A stretch of 64,000 bases of DNA from Vibrio breoganii (GCF_001677275.1 NZ_CP016178.1:1279834-1343833); one strand, 5' to 3'; shown: positions 34,936-44,008, counted from the stretch's first letter. Numbers and translations are program-made. Notes: a model not told the origin generated them from the letters alone.

Positions 34936-36114
34936 TTAATTCCAAAAGAACTGGTTGTGACCAAGAGAGCGCATCACCGCCTCAAAGTAGTAATAATCAC
35001 CGTAAGGCAACATACCATCAGCCAGATAACTAGTTTCTGGTCCCTTCCTCATCTTGACGAAAGACGCAGCGCCCGAAAGTAGGCCCTCAGCGTGCTCAAC
35101 TTCTGTTAGGTCGTGATGAATACGTAACGCCGTTAGCATTTTTTCAGCAAACGCGTGGTATTTAGCGGCTTCTTCTAGGCGACCGGCTTTTTTATACACA
35201 TCAGCCAAGATATAGATACCAGATGCAGTTACTGCGCCAGCAGATGTGTCTTTATATTGAGTTTCGCTCGTTGGTAGGGAGTAATCCCACAACGGAATGT
35301 AATCATCAGTAATATGTTCAATCACATAGTCTGCTAGCTTCGCTGAGATATCGGCATACTCTAAGTTGCCCGTGGTTTCAGCCAATTGAGCAAAGCCATG
35401 CACAGCCCAAGAATGACCACGGCTCCAACAAGATTCATCAGCAAAGCCTTGTACTGTTTTGCCTTCAATAGGTTCGTTCGTCTTTGGGTCGAAGTTAAAC
35501 GAGTGATAAGTACTAAAGTCATCACGTACAAGATACTTAAGAGTGGTGTCAGCCTGTTGCAACGCCACTTCTTTAAACGACTCGATGCTGGTTTCTTTGT
35601 GAGCCCAAAGCAATAAACCTAGGTTCTGCATGCAATCAATGATGATCTTGCCTTGCACAAATTCAGCATGACCAGGGTTGTTTGGTTGAGCGTTCCACGC
35701 GGGTAAATAACGACCATTCCAATTGAAGCGATTACGCAGAGCTTCAGCTGCACGCAATGCCTGAGCTTTTGCTTCACTGCAACCTGTAAGTTTGTAATCA
35801 GCAACCGCAGTAAGGCTATATAAGAAGCCCATATCGTGGTCAATCCACATAGGGGTTGCTAGGATCTTCTCCATCTGCACACGTCTCATTCGAGCGCTGT
35901 TCTTAAACTTCTCTTCACCAGTCAAGCTGTAAGCAAGCCAAAGCTGACCTGTCCAAAATGAATCTGTCCAGAAGTACTCATCTGGGTAGTGCCAATCGAA
36001 GTTGGGTGCACCATTTCCAATCATAGGGTTACGGGTGCCAATACGAGGTAGGTTCCTTTCAATCGAGGCTAGGATGTCCTCTTGAACCTGATAGCGATTA
36101 TTTTTATTTGTCAT
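34936..36114 (-). CDS. Glycoside hydrolase family 88 unsaturated uronyl hydrolase
   Basis: 392 residues from the ATG at 36114. The fold is a six-hairpin (alpha/alpha) barrel. The two conserved aspartates of the family appear in WIDHDMGFLYS (Asp near residue 94) and GKIIIDCMQNLGLL (Asp near residue 160), at the spacing of Bacillus unsaturated glucuronyl hydrolase. It hydrates and removes 4,5-unsaturated uronic acids left by polysaccharide lyases. No signal peptide. First gene of the locus, divergent from the LacI regulator. No lyase gene is in the window, so the lyase must be elsewhere. Confidence 0.9.
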   Translation of the reverse strand: MTNKNNRYQVQEDILASIERNLPRIGTRNPMIGNGAPNFDWHYPDEYFWTDSFWTGQLWLAYSLTGEEKFKNSARMRRVQMEKILATPMWIDHDMGFLYSLTAVADYKLTGCSEAKAQALRAAEALRNRFNWNGRYLPAWNAQPNNPGHAEFVQGKIIIDCMQNLGLLLWAHKETSIESFKEVALQQADTTLKYLVRDDFSTYHSFNFDPKTNEPIEGKTVQGFADESCWSRGHSWAVHGFAQLAETTGNLEYADISAKLADYVIEHITDDYIPLWDYSLPTSETQYKDTSAGAVTASGIYILADVYKKAGRLEEAAKYHAFAEKMLTALRIHHDLTEVEHAEGLLSGAASFVKMRKGPETSYLADGMLPYGDYYYFEAVMRSLGHNQFFWN

Positions 36115-36183
36115 GTTCACTCTTTTTATTCAGGAGCCAAATTATCAACTGAGGCGATTATGTATTAGTTGAAATGATAGTGC

Positions 36184-36199
36184 CGTGAGCAAAATCACA
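36184..36199 (+). promoter_or_regulatory. Candidate CRP site in the GH88/lacI divergent promoter
   Basis: CGTGAGCAAAATCACA matches TGTGA-N6-TCACA at nine of ten positions. It lies about 70 bases upstream of GH88 and about 110 bases upstream of the regulator, so it could serve cAMP-CRP activation of the locus. Confidence 0.6.
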
Positions 36200-36213
36200 A
36201 GATTTAAATATCC

Positions 36214-36234
36214 CACGCGTGTGAAATATTTCAC
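36214..36234. promoter_or_regulatory. Overlapping palindromes, candidate LacI-type operator
   Basis: CACGCGTG (36214-36221) has the central CG of LacI-family operators, and GTGAAATATTTCAC (36221-36234) is a perfect 14-bp dyad. Both are between GH88 and the divergent LacI-family regulator. Confidence 0.5.
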
Positions 36235-36310
36235 GCATTCTAAAGTTAGTGAAATTTCTCTTAAGAACGTTTACTATGAGTTTTCCTTAAGCGTTCTGTA
36301 CCTACTAAAA

Positions 36311-37366
36311 ATGAAAAAAGTGACGATAACTGACTTGTCTGAAATGACAGGTATATCAAGAAGCACCATTTCAAGAGTGCTTAATAACAACCCAAAGGTT
36401 GACCCTGAAGTGCGCAAGAAGGTGGAACTTGCCATTGAAGAAAGTGGATACCTAAGAAAGGCATCCAAGGTGAAATATGATGTGCCGATCCGCTCTGTCA
36501 CCATAGCCACGACGGTTTTGGTGGATACTCCCGATCCGTACTACTCCATCATGATTAATCAATTCCAAGAGCAGTTTCTGCAAATGGGGCTTCAGCCTCA
36601 GCTAATCTTGCTCAATGCCTCCATGGGTGATGAGCAAATACTAGAAAAGCTATCAAGCTCAGAATGTGTGTTAATGCTAGGCCCTGAACTGCCCGTTGTT
36701 GCCAACGCACTCAAGGATAGAAATATCCCAGTAGTGATGGTCAACGGCTTTGATGTGGATATGCGAATATCCAGTATCTCTCTCGATTATGAATTGGGAG
36801 GTGAGCTTGCAGCTAAGTATCTGGTTAATAATGGCCACAAAAATGTAGCTATGTTGACCGCCCAAACAAGGCCTTCTATTCGCAAAAGAACCTATGGTTT
36901 TGAGAGAGCGGCACATGAGTATGGTGCTGAAGAAGTCACTGTGATTGATATCTTGCAATACTGCCAAGACACCGACCAAATTGATATCTGCAAAAGTATA
37001 AAACTCGGTGAAGCCGGTGCCGACTTTGGAGCTAGTAAGGTATTGCCTCAGATATTAGATAAGGGGCTTTTCAACGGTGCTACAGCGGTATTTTGTTTGT
37101 GTGATAGAACTGCTATTTCCCTGCTTGATGAGCTAGAAAAGCGCGGAATTTCCGTTCCTGATGATATGTCGGTAATGGGGTTCGATAACCTATCCATAGG
37201 TAAGATGATCAGTCCTGCGTTGAGTTCGATCGGCTGCGATCACAGACTAACCGCGCAAGCTGCAATACAACTTCTTATTCAAGAGTTTAATGAGAATGTA
37301 AATGTTGCCAAGCGGGTAAACATGGGCGTTAAGCTCTTCCCTCGCGACTCAGTTAAGTCTCTGTAA
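36311..37366 (+). CDS. LacI-family transcriptional regulator of the uptake locus
   Basis: About 351 residues. The LacI HTH begins MKKVTITDLSEMTGISRSTI and continues SRVLNNNPKVDPEVRKKVELAI, followed by a sugar-binding domain (residues ~60-345) with the VPDDMSVMGFDNLSIG segment usual in the family. The open frame extends 126 bases further upstream, but that part covers the operator palindrome and lacks homology, so the Met at 36311 is used; no strong ribosome-binding site is visible there. Divergent from GH88, it most likely represses the locus until an oligosaccharide product binds. Confidence 0.9.
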   Translation: MKKVTITDLSEMTGISRSTISRVLNNNPKVDPEVRKKVELAIEESGYLRKASKVKYDVPIRSVTIATTVLVDTPDPYYSIMINQFQEQFLQMGLQPQLILLNASMGDEQILEKLSSSECVLMLGPELPVVANALKDRNIPVVMVNGFDVDMRISSISLDYELGGELAAKYLVNNGHKNVAMLTAQTRPSIRKRTYGFERAAHEYGAEEVTVIDILQYCQDTDQIDICKSIKLGEAGADFGASKVLPQILDKGLFNGATAVFCLCDRTAISLLDELEKRGISVPDDMSVMGFDNLSIGKMISPALSSIGCDHRLTAQAAIQLLIQEFNENVNVAKRVNMGVKLFPRDSVKSL

Positions 37367-37394
37367 CTAACCCTGTTTTTGCCACCACAAAAAA

Positions 37395-37422
37395 GCCCAC
37401 TCGTTTAGCAAGACGAGTGGGC
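37395..37422. terminator. Strong hairpin after the lacI-type gene
   Basis: GCCCACTCGT (37395-37404) and ACGAGTGGGC (37413-37422) form a ten-base stem. The A-run lies before it on the plus strand, so the U-run belongs to minus-strand transcripts although no minus gene precedes it. It probably ends the regulator transcript with an imperfect tail and blocks antisense reading. Confidence 0.65.
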
Positions 37423-37595
37423 GTCAATATTCTAAACCTCATAGCCCTCAACGCCTACATCAAGGCTTTAACTCCCCCTTCCCTAGCCCTAGATCATAAA
37501 AAGCCAACTTCCTCTTAATTATTCACCCTAAAAGCTCACTATTTGCTCAATAAAGGCACATAATTAATAGGGGGAATATCCGCTGGGGTAGCACG

Positions 37596-38330
37596 ATGAA
37601 CAAACCAAGAAATGGCCCTTCTCCGAGTAGAAGGCGCTTTTTGCGTGATGCGGCACGCACGGCTGTTGGAGTGGCTTCTGTAGCGACACTCCTAGGTATT
37701 CAATCACGACAAAGCCAAGCCGGTGGGTCTGGTGTGCCTATTCGTCCGCCGGGAGCACTGCCTGCAGGGGACTTTGAGGCGGCATGTGTACGATGCGGGC
37801 TTTGCGTTCAAGCTTGCCCTTACGACACTCTCAAGCTGTCTACCCTAATGTCCAAGTCTGCTTCTGGTACCCCTTATTTCACCGCTCGGGATATCCCATG
37901 CGAAATGTGTGACCACATACCCTGTGTTGTTGCTTGCCCAACGGGTGCTCTTGACCCAGCACTAACCAATATTGACGATGCCTTGATGGGAACAGCCGTA
38001 CTTATCGACCATGAAACCTGTCTCAATTATCTTGGTTTACGCTGTGATGTTTGTTATCGCGTTTGCCCGTTAATCGACGAAGCCATTACCCTTGAGTACC
38101 AACGAAACAACCGCACGGGCATTCACGCCAAAATGATCCCTACAGTGCATTCAGAGTCGTGTACCGGGTGTGGTAAATGTGAACAAGCTTGCGTGCTGCC
38201 AATAGCGGCGATCAAGGTGGTACCCACTGAACTGGCTAAGGGTGAGTTAGGACATCACTACAAATTGGGCTGGAAGGGTGATGAAACCATCCCCGTGCCG
38301 AGCCTAAAAGAGATGCGGGAGAACAAGTAA
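37596..38330 (+). CDS. NapG-like ferredoxin-type quinol dehydrogenase subunit
   Basis: 244 residues with a twin-arginine signal (SRRRFLRDAARTAVGVASVA) and four cysteine clusters for 4Fe-4S centres: CVRCGLCVQACP, CEMCDHIPCVVACP, CLNYLGLRCDVCYRVCP and CTGCGKCEQACVLP. This is the MauM/NapG layout. The protein works at the periplasmic face with NapH to pass electrons from quinol to a periplasmic reductase. It overlaps the napH-like gene by one base. No napA or napB is in the window. Confidence 0.9.
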   Translation: MNKPRNGPSPSRRRFLRDAARTAVGVASVATLLGIQSRQSQAGGSGVPIRPPGALPAGDFEAACVRCGLCVQACPYDTLKLSTLMSKSASGTPYFTARDIPCEMCDHIPCVVACPTGALDPALTNIDDALMGTAVLIDHETCLNYLGLRCDVCYRVCPLIDEAITLEYQRNNRTGIHAKMIPTVHSESCTGCGKCEQACVLPIAAIKVVPTELAKGELGHHYKLGWKGDETIPVPSLKEMRENK

Positions 38331-39211
38331 TGGCTAAAAACCTCGCAAAAGATGCTGGTAAAGAGGCAATAGAAGCACTCGGGTGGTGGCAAACACACCG
38401 TTTCCTTATCTATCGCCGTTTGTGCCAAATCTCAATTATGGCCTGTTTCATGCTTGGCCCAACACTCGGCATACTCAAGGGAAATCTCTCATCCAGCTTA
38501 CTTTTGGATACCATCCCACTTAGCGATCCATTGATTGTCTTGCAAACCCTAGCCACAGGACACATCCCTGAAATGACCACCTTTATTGGTGTGGCGATTG
38601 TGGTTGTATTCTACGCAGTGCTAGCGCCAAGGGTATTTTGCGCCTGGGTATGCCCGCTCAATATGGTGACAGATCTGGCGGCTTGGATGAGACGAAAACT
38701 CAACCTAAAAGCCAGTTATCGCTGGCCATCAAGCCTTAGATACTGGCTGATCCCGGTGATTCTTATTGGCAGCGCCATTTCTGGAACCACCTTGTGGGCG
38801 TGGGTAGATCCCGTCGCGACGTTGCACCGAGGATTAGTTTTTGGCATGGGTGCGGGCTGGATCCTCATCGTATTGGTGTTTCTGCTGGATCTTGTTCTGG
38901 TGGAACACGGATGGTGTGGACACTTGTGTCCATTGGGCGCAACTTACGGAGTGATTGGAAGCAAGAGCACGCTGAGAATCACGGCAACAAACCGAGAAGC
39001 CTGCACCAAGTGTATGGATTGCTTTTACGTCTGCCCAGAGCCAGAGATACTAAAGCAGCCTCTTAAAGAGGGGGATCGCAGAGTGATGAGCCAAGAATGC
39101 ATCAGTTGCGGTCGCTGCATTGAAGTGTGCCCCACAAAGGTATTTGAGTTTAAACCACGCGGAGCACAACAGATTCAGGTAAGCACAAAGAGCCCCAGCA
39201 TCACCAAGTGA
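38330..39211 (+). CDS. NapH-like membrane quinol dehydrogenase
   Basis: 293 residues. Four to five membrane helices, the CxxxCP motifs FCAWVCPLN and CGHLCPLGA characteristic of NapH/NosR proteins, and two C-terminal 4Fe-4S clusters CTKCMDCFYVCPEP and CISCGRCIEVCPTKV. It oxidises quinol and hands electrons to the NapG-like partner encoded just before. Its last ~37 bases overlap the convergent DUF3429 gene. Confidence 0.9.
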   Translation: MAKNLAKDAGKEAIEALGWWQTHRFLIYRRLCQISIMACFMLGPTLGILKGNLSSSLLLDTIPLSDPLIVLQTLATGHIPEMTTFIGVAIVVVFYAVLAPRVFCAWVCPLNMVTDLAAWMRRKLNLKASYRWPSSLRYWLIPVILIGSAISGTTLWAWVDPVATLHRGLVFGMGAGWILIVLVFLLDLVLVEHGWCGHLCPLGATYGVIGSKSTLRITATNREACTKCMDCFYVCPEPEILKQPLKEGDRRVMSQECISCGRCIEVCPTKVFEFKPRGAQQIQVSTKSPSITK

Positions 39212-39588
39212 GAAGTTAACACAACACTGGTTAAGACGACCCTCAGCTTCTGATAGCTAGGGTTTTCTCGCTTTGGCTCGAACAATAAGTTAAACCCGTG
39301 CGCAAGTCCTATCCCAATTAGCAGAGCAACCGGGCTGTGATACGCAAGCAGCCCAAGTCCAATAACAACCAGAGATATTACGTTGGACGCCACCAGCGGC
39401 AGAGAGTCAGGCGCTTTTGCGTCGACACATCTTCCCCACACAGCACCCGCCATAAAGAGGGCAATGCCCGCGCTGTACATCAAGAAAGGCATCAAGAAAT
39501 GAAAAGATGAACCCTCTGCCGAAAAGCCAAAAAGCAGCGGTAAAAAAATGAAGGGAATCAGTCCCATGTAGCCAAGAATAGTAGTCAT
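39175..39588 (-). CDS. DUF3429 membrane protein
   Basis: 137 residues with about five hydrophobic helices (ILGYMGLIPFIFLPLLFGF, then MYSAGIALFMAGAVWGRCVD, LPLVASNVISLVVIGLGLLAY). The GYxGLIPF opening and the small-residue-rich second helix ending in AVWG recall the DUF3429 family; function unknown. Its 3' end overlaps the napH-like gene tail to tail. Confidence 0.75.
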   Translation of the reverse strand: MTTILGYMGLIPFIFLPLLFGFSAEGSSFHFLMPFLMYSAGIALFMAGAVWGRCVDAKAPDSLPLVASNVISLVVIGLGLLAYHSPVALLIGIGLAHGFNLLFEPKRENPSYQKLRVVLTSVVLTSHLVMLGLFVLT

Positions 39589-39694
39589 GTCTTTTGTTAC
39601 GCATCCAATTGCTAATAGATCAATTACTTACCAGTCTAGTGCACCCACACAATCTGTAGAAGAAAGTCAGCATCCCTTCCCTACTCAACTACAG

Positions 39695-39707
39695 TTTACA
39701 GTGTAAA
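39695..39707. promoter_or_regulatory. 13-bp palindrome TTTACAGTGTAAA (copy 2)
   Basis: Identical to the copy at 16989. It lies 84 bases upstream of the ABC ATPase start, in a promoter-like position between two divergent genes. Confidence 0.5.
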
Positions 39708-39790
39708 AACGTCTTCAGCCCATGTGGCAAATGATCACTTGTTTGATAAAACTGGTATCAGTTAACAGGCTCTGTTTAAAGGGAAATTAA

Positions 39791-40465
39791 ATGACCAACC
39801 CGCTGGTGCAGCTTCAAAACGCAACTAAGCAGTTTATCGATGGCAAGGAGACACACAGCGTTCTGAATGCGGTGGACTTTTCTCTAAGCCGCGGAGAAAG
39901 TATTGCTCTAACTGGAGCCAGTGGTAGTGGAAAAAGCACCTTGCTTAATGTTATCGCGGGGTTTGAGTCCTTAACCGACGGCACCCTCTTGCTTAATGGC
40001 ATCGATGCAAAAACGTGGCACGACCCACAATGGAGCTTGTTTCGTCATCAGCAGTTAGGTGTGGTATTTCAGCAATTTAACTTACTCACTCCGCTGAATG
40101 TTGCGCAGAATATCGCCTTTCCGCTAAGCCTCAGCAAACAGAAATGGAACCCGTGGTGCGATCATCTGGTAGCAAAACTGGAAATCGATACCCTGCTCAG
40201 CAGACACGTCGCCTCACTCTCTGGGGGTCAGCAGCAACGAGTTGCTATCGCTAGAGCATTGGCTCACAAACCATCATTACTATTAGCCGATGAACCCACA
40301 GGCAACCTAGATCAAAAAGCAGGGTTAGAGGTGATGCAATTGCTCACCGAGATCGCCTCTGAAGGCGACTGCGCAATAGCCTTGGTCACGCACAGTCTTG
40401 AATGTGCTGAATTTATGCAACAACGCTTTCATCTAGCCAACGGGCAATTGCATGAATCGCAATAG
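39791..40465 (+). CDS. LolD/MacB-type ABC ATPase
   Basis: 224 residues with Walker A TGASGSGKST, Q-loop QQFNLL, signature LSGGQQQRVAIARA, Walker B LLLADEPTGNLD and H-switch VTHS. The length and LSGGQQQR signature are typical of ATPases that serve FtsX-type permeases. It overlaps the permease gene by 14 bases. Together with the next two genes it resembles AttE-type sets. Confidence 0.92.
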   Translation: MTNPLVQLQNATKQFIDGKETHSVLNAVDFSLSRGESIALTGASGSGKSTLLNVIAGFESLTDGTLLLNGIDAKTWHDPQWSLFRHQQLGVVFQQFNLLTPLNVAQNIAFPLSLSKQKWNPWCDHLVAKLEIDTLLSRHVASLSGGQQQRVAIARALAHKPSLLLADEPTGNLDQKAGLEVMQLLTEIASEGDCAIALVTHSLECAEFMQQRFHLANGQLHESQ

Positions 40466-42923
40466 ACTCAGACACGCATGGGTAGTGTTGAAGCTGTTTG
40501 TGGCTCACTATCGCCAAGCCCCTTTGCAAGCCACGGCAATCTTGGTGGGCATTATTCTTGCTGTCACCCTATTCGTGGCAGTTCAAGCCATCAATCTCAA
40601 CGCCAAGCGCAGTTACAGTGAGTCAACGGAGCAGCTCAGTGCACGCGCGCAAAGCATGATTATTCCTTTGTCAGGGCAAGACACCATCCCTGAATCACTG
40701 TACTTCGAACTGCGCCAATCTGGCCTTAGCGCGTCCCTACCCATAATTGAGGGGAGAGTGCGAGATGAGCAAGGCCGCCGTTGGACAGTGCAGGGCAGTG
40801 AGCTTATTGCAGCCATCACATCAGGGCTGCATTACAACCAAGATAACACGCAAGTGTCTCTGTTTAATGGATCGTTTCCGCTGCCAAGACTGTTAGCTGG
40901 CGAGCCCATTGTGATGATGAGTGAGGCACAGGCAGAGCGAATGGGAGTTTCATCACAGCTTGTACTGGACGATGTGAGCGTCGAGGTCGTAGTGCTGCCC
41001 GATGAATGGCAACTCGGTAGTCGGTTGCTGATGGATATTGGCTTCGCACAGCAACTTCTCAATAAGCCTTCCAGGCTCAGTTATATCGCCATTTTTAAGC
41101 CAACCTCAAACGCCATTACAGACCTTATTCAAGGCAAAGCGCAATGGGTCATCAACACCCAAGAAACCGATCTTGATGCCCTTACAGAAAGCTTTCATTT
41201 AAATCTCACCGCAATGAGCCTGCTCGCCTTTATGGTTGGGCTATTTATCGCTTATAACGGCGTGAAATACAGTCTACTGAAACGCAACCGCTTGTTGGTA
41301 CAGATGAGACAGTCCGGCACTCTAGCGTCTGCTGTTTTGATTGGGCTATTAACTGAATTATTCATACTGGTTGCCATTGGTTCCAGTGTTGGCTTTATCC
41401 TTGGGATCCAACTAAGCCACTGGCTTCATCCAACGATCGCTCTCACCCTTGAACAGCTTTATGGTGCCACACTGCTTCCTGGAACTTGGCTGTGGCAATG
41501 GTGGATTCAGGCACTGCTACTGACGTTAATCGCAACGTCCATCGCCTGCGTTCAACACTTCAAGCAGCGCATAAATCAGCCCCTTTCTTCGCATGGCGGT
41601 TTCTACCAACTGCCAGAAAACAACCAGGCTACCAAGCTATTTATGCTTGGCTGCTTATTATCAATCATCGCATTACTAGGCTTGTGGTTAAGCCAGCACT
41701 TTCGCTTCACTATGGCTTGGCTCGGTCTATTTATTGTCTCTATTCCCCTCTATCTGCCCAAAGCGCTTCACCAACTTGCACTATGGAGTGAGAAGCGCAC
41801 ACAAGCAGGTCTCATTCAATATCTGTTTGCTGAATTAAAAGAGCTGATAGCACCGCTGTCACTCGCCATGATGGCACTGCTGCTGGCGGTCACCGCCAAT
41901 ATAGGAATGAACACTTTGGTCGGGAGTTTTGAATACACGTTAAAGCAGTGGTTAGAGCAGCGACTGCACGCCGACATTTATGTCAGTCCCTCACAAAGAG
42001 AGATGAGTAATGTCGAAAAAAGGCTAGAGAGCTTTGATGGCATCAGCACTGTGTACAAACAGTACTACGTTGATGATACCACCCAAAACGTACCAATCAC
42101 GCTAGGGACAAAAGATACCGCCACACTAGAACAAACCATGGTATTCAAGTCATCTGTCGATGACTTTTGGCAGCGCTTCTACGCAGGCGAACTCGCCGCT
42201 ATCAGTGAGCCAATGGCAGTAACGCTGGATTTAGACTTAGGTGATGCATTGAAGCTAGATAGTCTTCCCAAGCATGCCCTGAGAGTTGGCGCGATATTTC
42301 ACGATTATGGTACGCCTAAGGGAGAAGTGCTCATTGCCCCGACCCTGTGGTTTGAGCAAGGCTTTACTCCCATCCCCACCAGCTTAGGGGTTAAAGTACA
42401 TGGCGATAAAGATGCGATGTACCAAGCATTAGAAGAGCAGCTGCAGCTCCACCCTAGCCAGCTCTACGACCAAGCCCAGATAAAGTCTATTGCGCTAGAC
42501 ATATTTAGCCGAACATTCGCTGTGACCAGCGCACTCAATGCGGTGACTTTGATGATTGCCGTGATTGGCTTATTTAGTGCCTGTTATATGTTGCTTGATG
42601 CGCGCAAGGCGGCCATTGCTCGGCTTTACGCGCTAGGGGTTAGACGTCGAAACCTGATGGCTATGATGATAGGCCAGATTGCTGCGCTAGTGGCATTTAC
42701 GCTCGTTATTGCACTGCCGCTGGGAGCCATTGTTGGCTACGTGCTAACCGACATTGTCACCCTGCGCGCCTTTGGTTGGAGCCTAACCTATCTATGGTCT
42801 TGGGGGGATGCTATGACGGTGTGCGTTATCACCCTTTTAGTGGCAATCGTGGCGACCTTTTTACCTCTGTGGCGCTTAGTCAACCGCCCCGTAGTCAGTA
42901 GCCTACAAAGCGAGGTGCTGTGA
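40452..42923 (+). CDS. FtsX-family ABC permease
   Basis: 823 residues with an N-terminal helix (ILVGIILAVTLFVAVQAINL), a large periplasmic domain (~45-250), a central membrane block (~255-470), a second periplasmic domain (~490-700) and a C-terminal FtsX block with helices at ~705-815. This duplicated FtsX layout is that of YbbP-like or AttF/AttG-fused permeases, usually exporting or extracting a hydrophobic substrate from the membrane rather than importing. It overlaps the ATPase before it and the lipoprotein gene after it. Confidence 0.88.
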   Translation: MNRNRLRHAWVVLKLFVAHYRQAPLQATAILVGIILAVTLFVAVQAINLNAKRSYSESTEQLSARAQSMIIPLSGQDTIPESLYFELRQSGLSASLPIIEGRVRDEQGRRWTVQGSELIAAITSGLHYNQDNTQVSLFNGSFPLPRLLAGEPIVMMSEAQAERMGVSSQLVLDDVSVEVVVLPDEWQLGSRLLMDIGFAQQLLNKPSRLSYIAIFKPTSNAITDLIQGKAQWVINTQETDLDALTESFHLNLTAMSLLAFMVGLFIAYNGVKYSLLKRNRLLVQMRQSGTLASAVLIGLLTELFILVAIGSSVGFILGIQLSHWLHPTIALTLEQLYGATLLPGTWLWQWWIQALLLTLIATSIACVQHFKQRINQPLSSHGGFYQLPENNQATKLFMLGCLLSIIALLGLWLSQHFRFTMAWLGLFIVSIPLYLPKALHQLALWSEKRTQAGLIQYLFAELKELIAPLSLAMMALLLAVTANIGMNTLVGSFEYTLKQWLEQRLHADIYVSPSQREMSNVEKRLESFDGISTVYKQYYVDDTTQNVPITLGTKDTATLEQTMVFKSSVDDFWQRFYAGELAAISEPMAVTLDLDLGDALKLDSLPKHALRVGAIFHDYGTPKGEVLIAPTLWFEQGFTPIPTSLGVKVHGDKDAMYQALEEQLQLHPSQLYDQAQIKSIALDIFSRTFAVTSALNAVTLMIAVIGLFSACYMLLDARKAAIARLYALGVRRRNLMAMMIGQIAALVAFTLVIALPLGAIVGYVLTDIVTLRAFGWSLTYLWSWGDAMTVCVITLLVAIVATFLPLWRLVNRPVVSSLQSEVL

Positions 42924-44008
42924 TGAAGAATTTAACTGTGCTTGCCTTAACCTTATCATCAGTATTGCTTATAGGCTGTGAAGAAAAAGCGCCCGAAAGC
43001 CTAGGCAACTGGCTGGGACAAAGCGAGCAAAGCTACACGTCAGTGCTCAAAGGAAAATCGCTTGAATTTCCTCGTGACCATAACGCTCACAGCGACTTCA
43101 GACATGAGTGGTGGTACTTAACCGCCAATCTAACCGATGACCAAGGCAAAGCCCTTGGCATACAGTGGACACAGTTTCGTGTTGCGGTAGATCCACAAGA
43201 AAAATCGGCTAATGGCGCTTGGCACAGCCAGCAAATGTATATGGCTCATAGCGCCGTCACCACAGATAACCTCCACTATGCCGATGAAAAATGGTCACGG
43301 GCACATCCTGAATTGGCTGGCGTAGAAAGCACCCCATTTCGAGTATTCATCGACGATTGGCAGTGGCGCTCATCCACTCAAGAACTGTTCCCAGCAACGC
43401 TCAACGCTAAGTCAAAGGCGTTTAGCTATTCGCTCACGCTGACAAGCTCAGCACCCTACCAAAAACAAGGAGATCAAGGGTATAGCGCAAAAAGTGCCGA
43501 TGGAAGTGTCGCCTCTTACTACTACAGTCAGCCCTTTATTGAGGTGTCAGGTGAGGTCACTATTGACGGTCATCGCCGTAAGGTAACTGGTCAAGGTTGG
43601 ATAGATAGAGAGTGGAGTTCGCAGTTTCTTTTAGATAATCAGCAAGGCTGGGATTGGTTTGCACTTAGGCTCAGCAAAGAAACCAGCTTAGTGGTTTTTC
43701 AATTAAGAGACTCAAGCACTGGCGAGGCAAGCTATGCTCATGCGAAGTTAATGCATGAAGATGGCAGTGGGCAAACTTTCTCAAAGGATGACATAACACT
43801 TAAAGCCATAGAGCAAACCACCATAGAAGGTCGCCCATACCCAACCACTTGGCGCGTTCAAATTCCGTCACAACATATCGATTTATCGGTATCAGCACTC
43901 AACCCTATGGCAAAAATGCCCCTTACAGTACCCTATTGGGAGGGGCCTGTGAGTATATCGGGCAGTCATTCGGGTAGTGGGTATATGGAGCTTACGGGCT
44001 ACCGCTAA
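42920..44008 (+). CDS. AttH/CrtC-like lipoprotein (lipocalin-type hydrolase/isomerase domain)
   Basis: 362 residues with lipobox VLLIGC (Cys ~19), so outer- or inner-membrane lipoprotein. The AttH-type domain is marked by HSDFRHEWWYLTANL, GIQWTQFRVAV, MYMAHSAVT, QGWIDREWSSQFL and WDWFALRLS. This family is related to carotenoid 1,2-hydratase and appears beside AttE/F/G transporters. Function in Vibrio is not known; coupling to the FtsX exporter suggests it acts on the exported lipid or receives it. Confidence 0.85.
   Translation: MMKNLTVLALTLSSVLLIGCEEKAPESLGNWLGQSEQSYTSVLKGKSLEFPRDHNAHSDFRHEWWYLTANLTDDQGKALGIQWTQFRVAVDPQEKSANGAWHSQQMYMAHSAVTTDNLHYADEKWSRAHPELAGVESTPFRVFIDDWQWRSSTQELFPATLNAKSKAFSYSLTLTSSAPYQKQGDQGYSAKSADGSVASYYYSQPFIEVSGEVTIDGHRRKVTGQGWIDREWSSQFLLDNQQGWDWFALRLSKETSLVVFQLRDSSTGEASYAHAKLMHEDGSGQTFSKDDITLKAIEQTTIEGRPYPTTWRVQIPSQHIDLSVSALNPMAKMPLTVPYWEGPVSISGSHSGSGYMELTGYR

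Noticed and set aside
36185..36310. Upstream extension of the lacI-type gene
   Set aside because: The extra 42 residues cover the divergent promoter with palindromes and the CRP-like site, and the LacI HTH starts at 36311.
37395..37422. Terminator of a minus-strand gene right of the lacI-type gene
   Set aside because: The U-run polarity suggests this, but no minus-strand gene lies to the right within reach; it is listed as a general hairpin instead.
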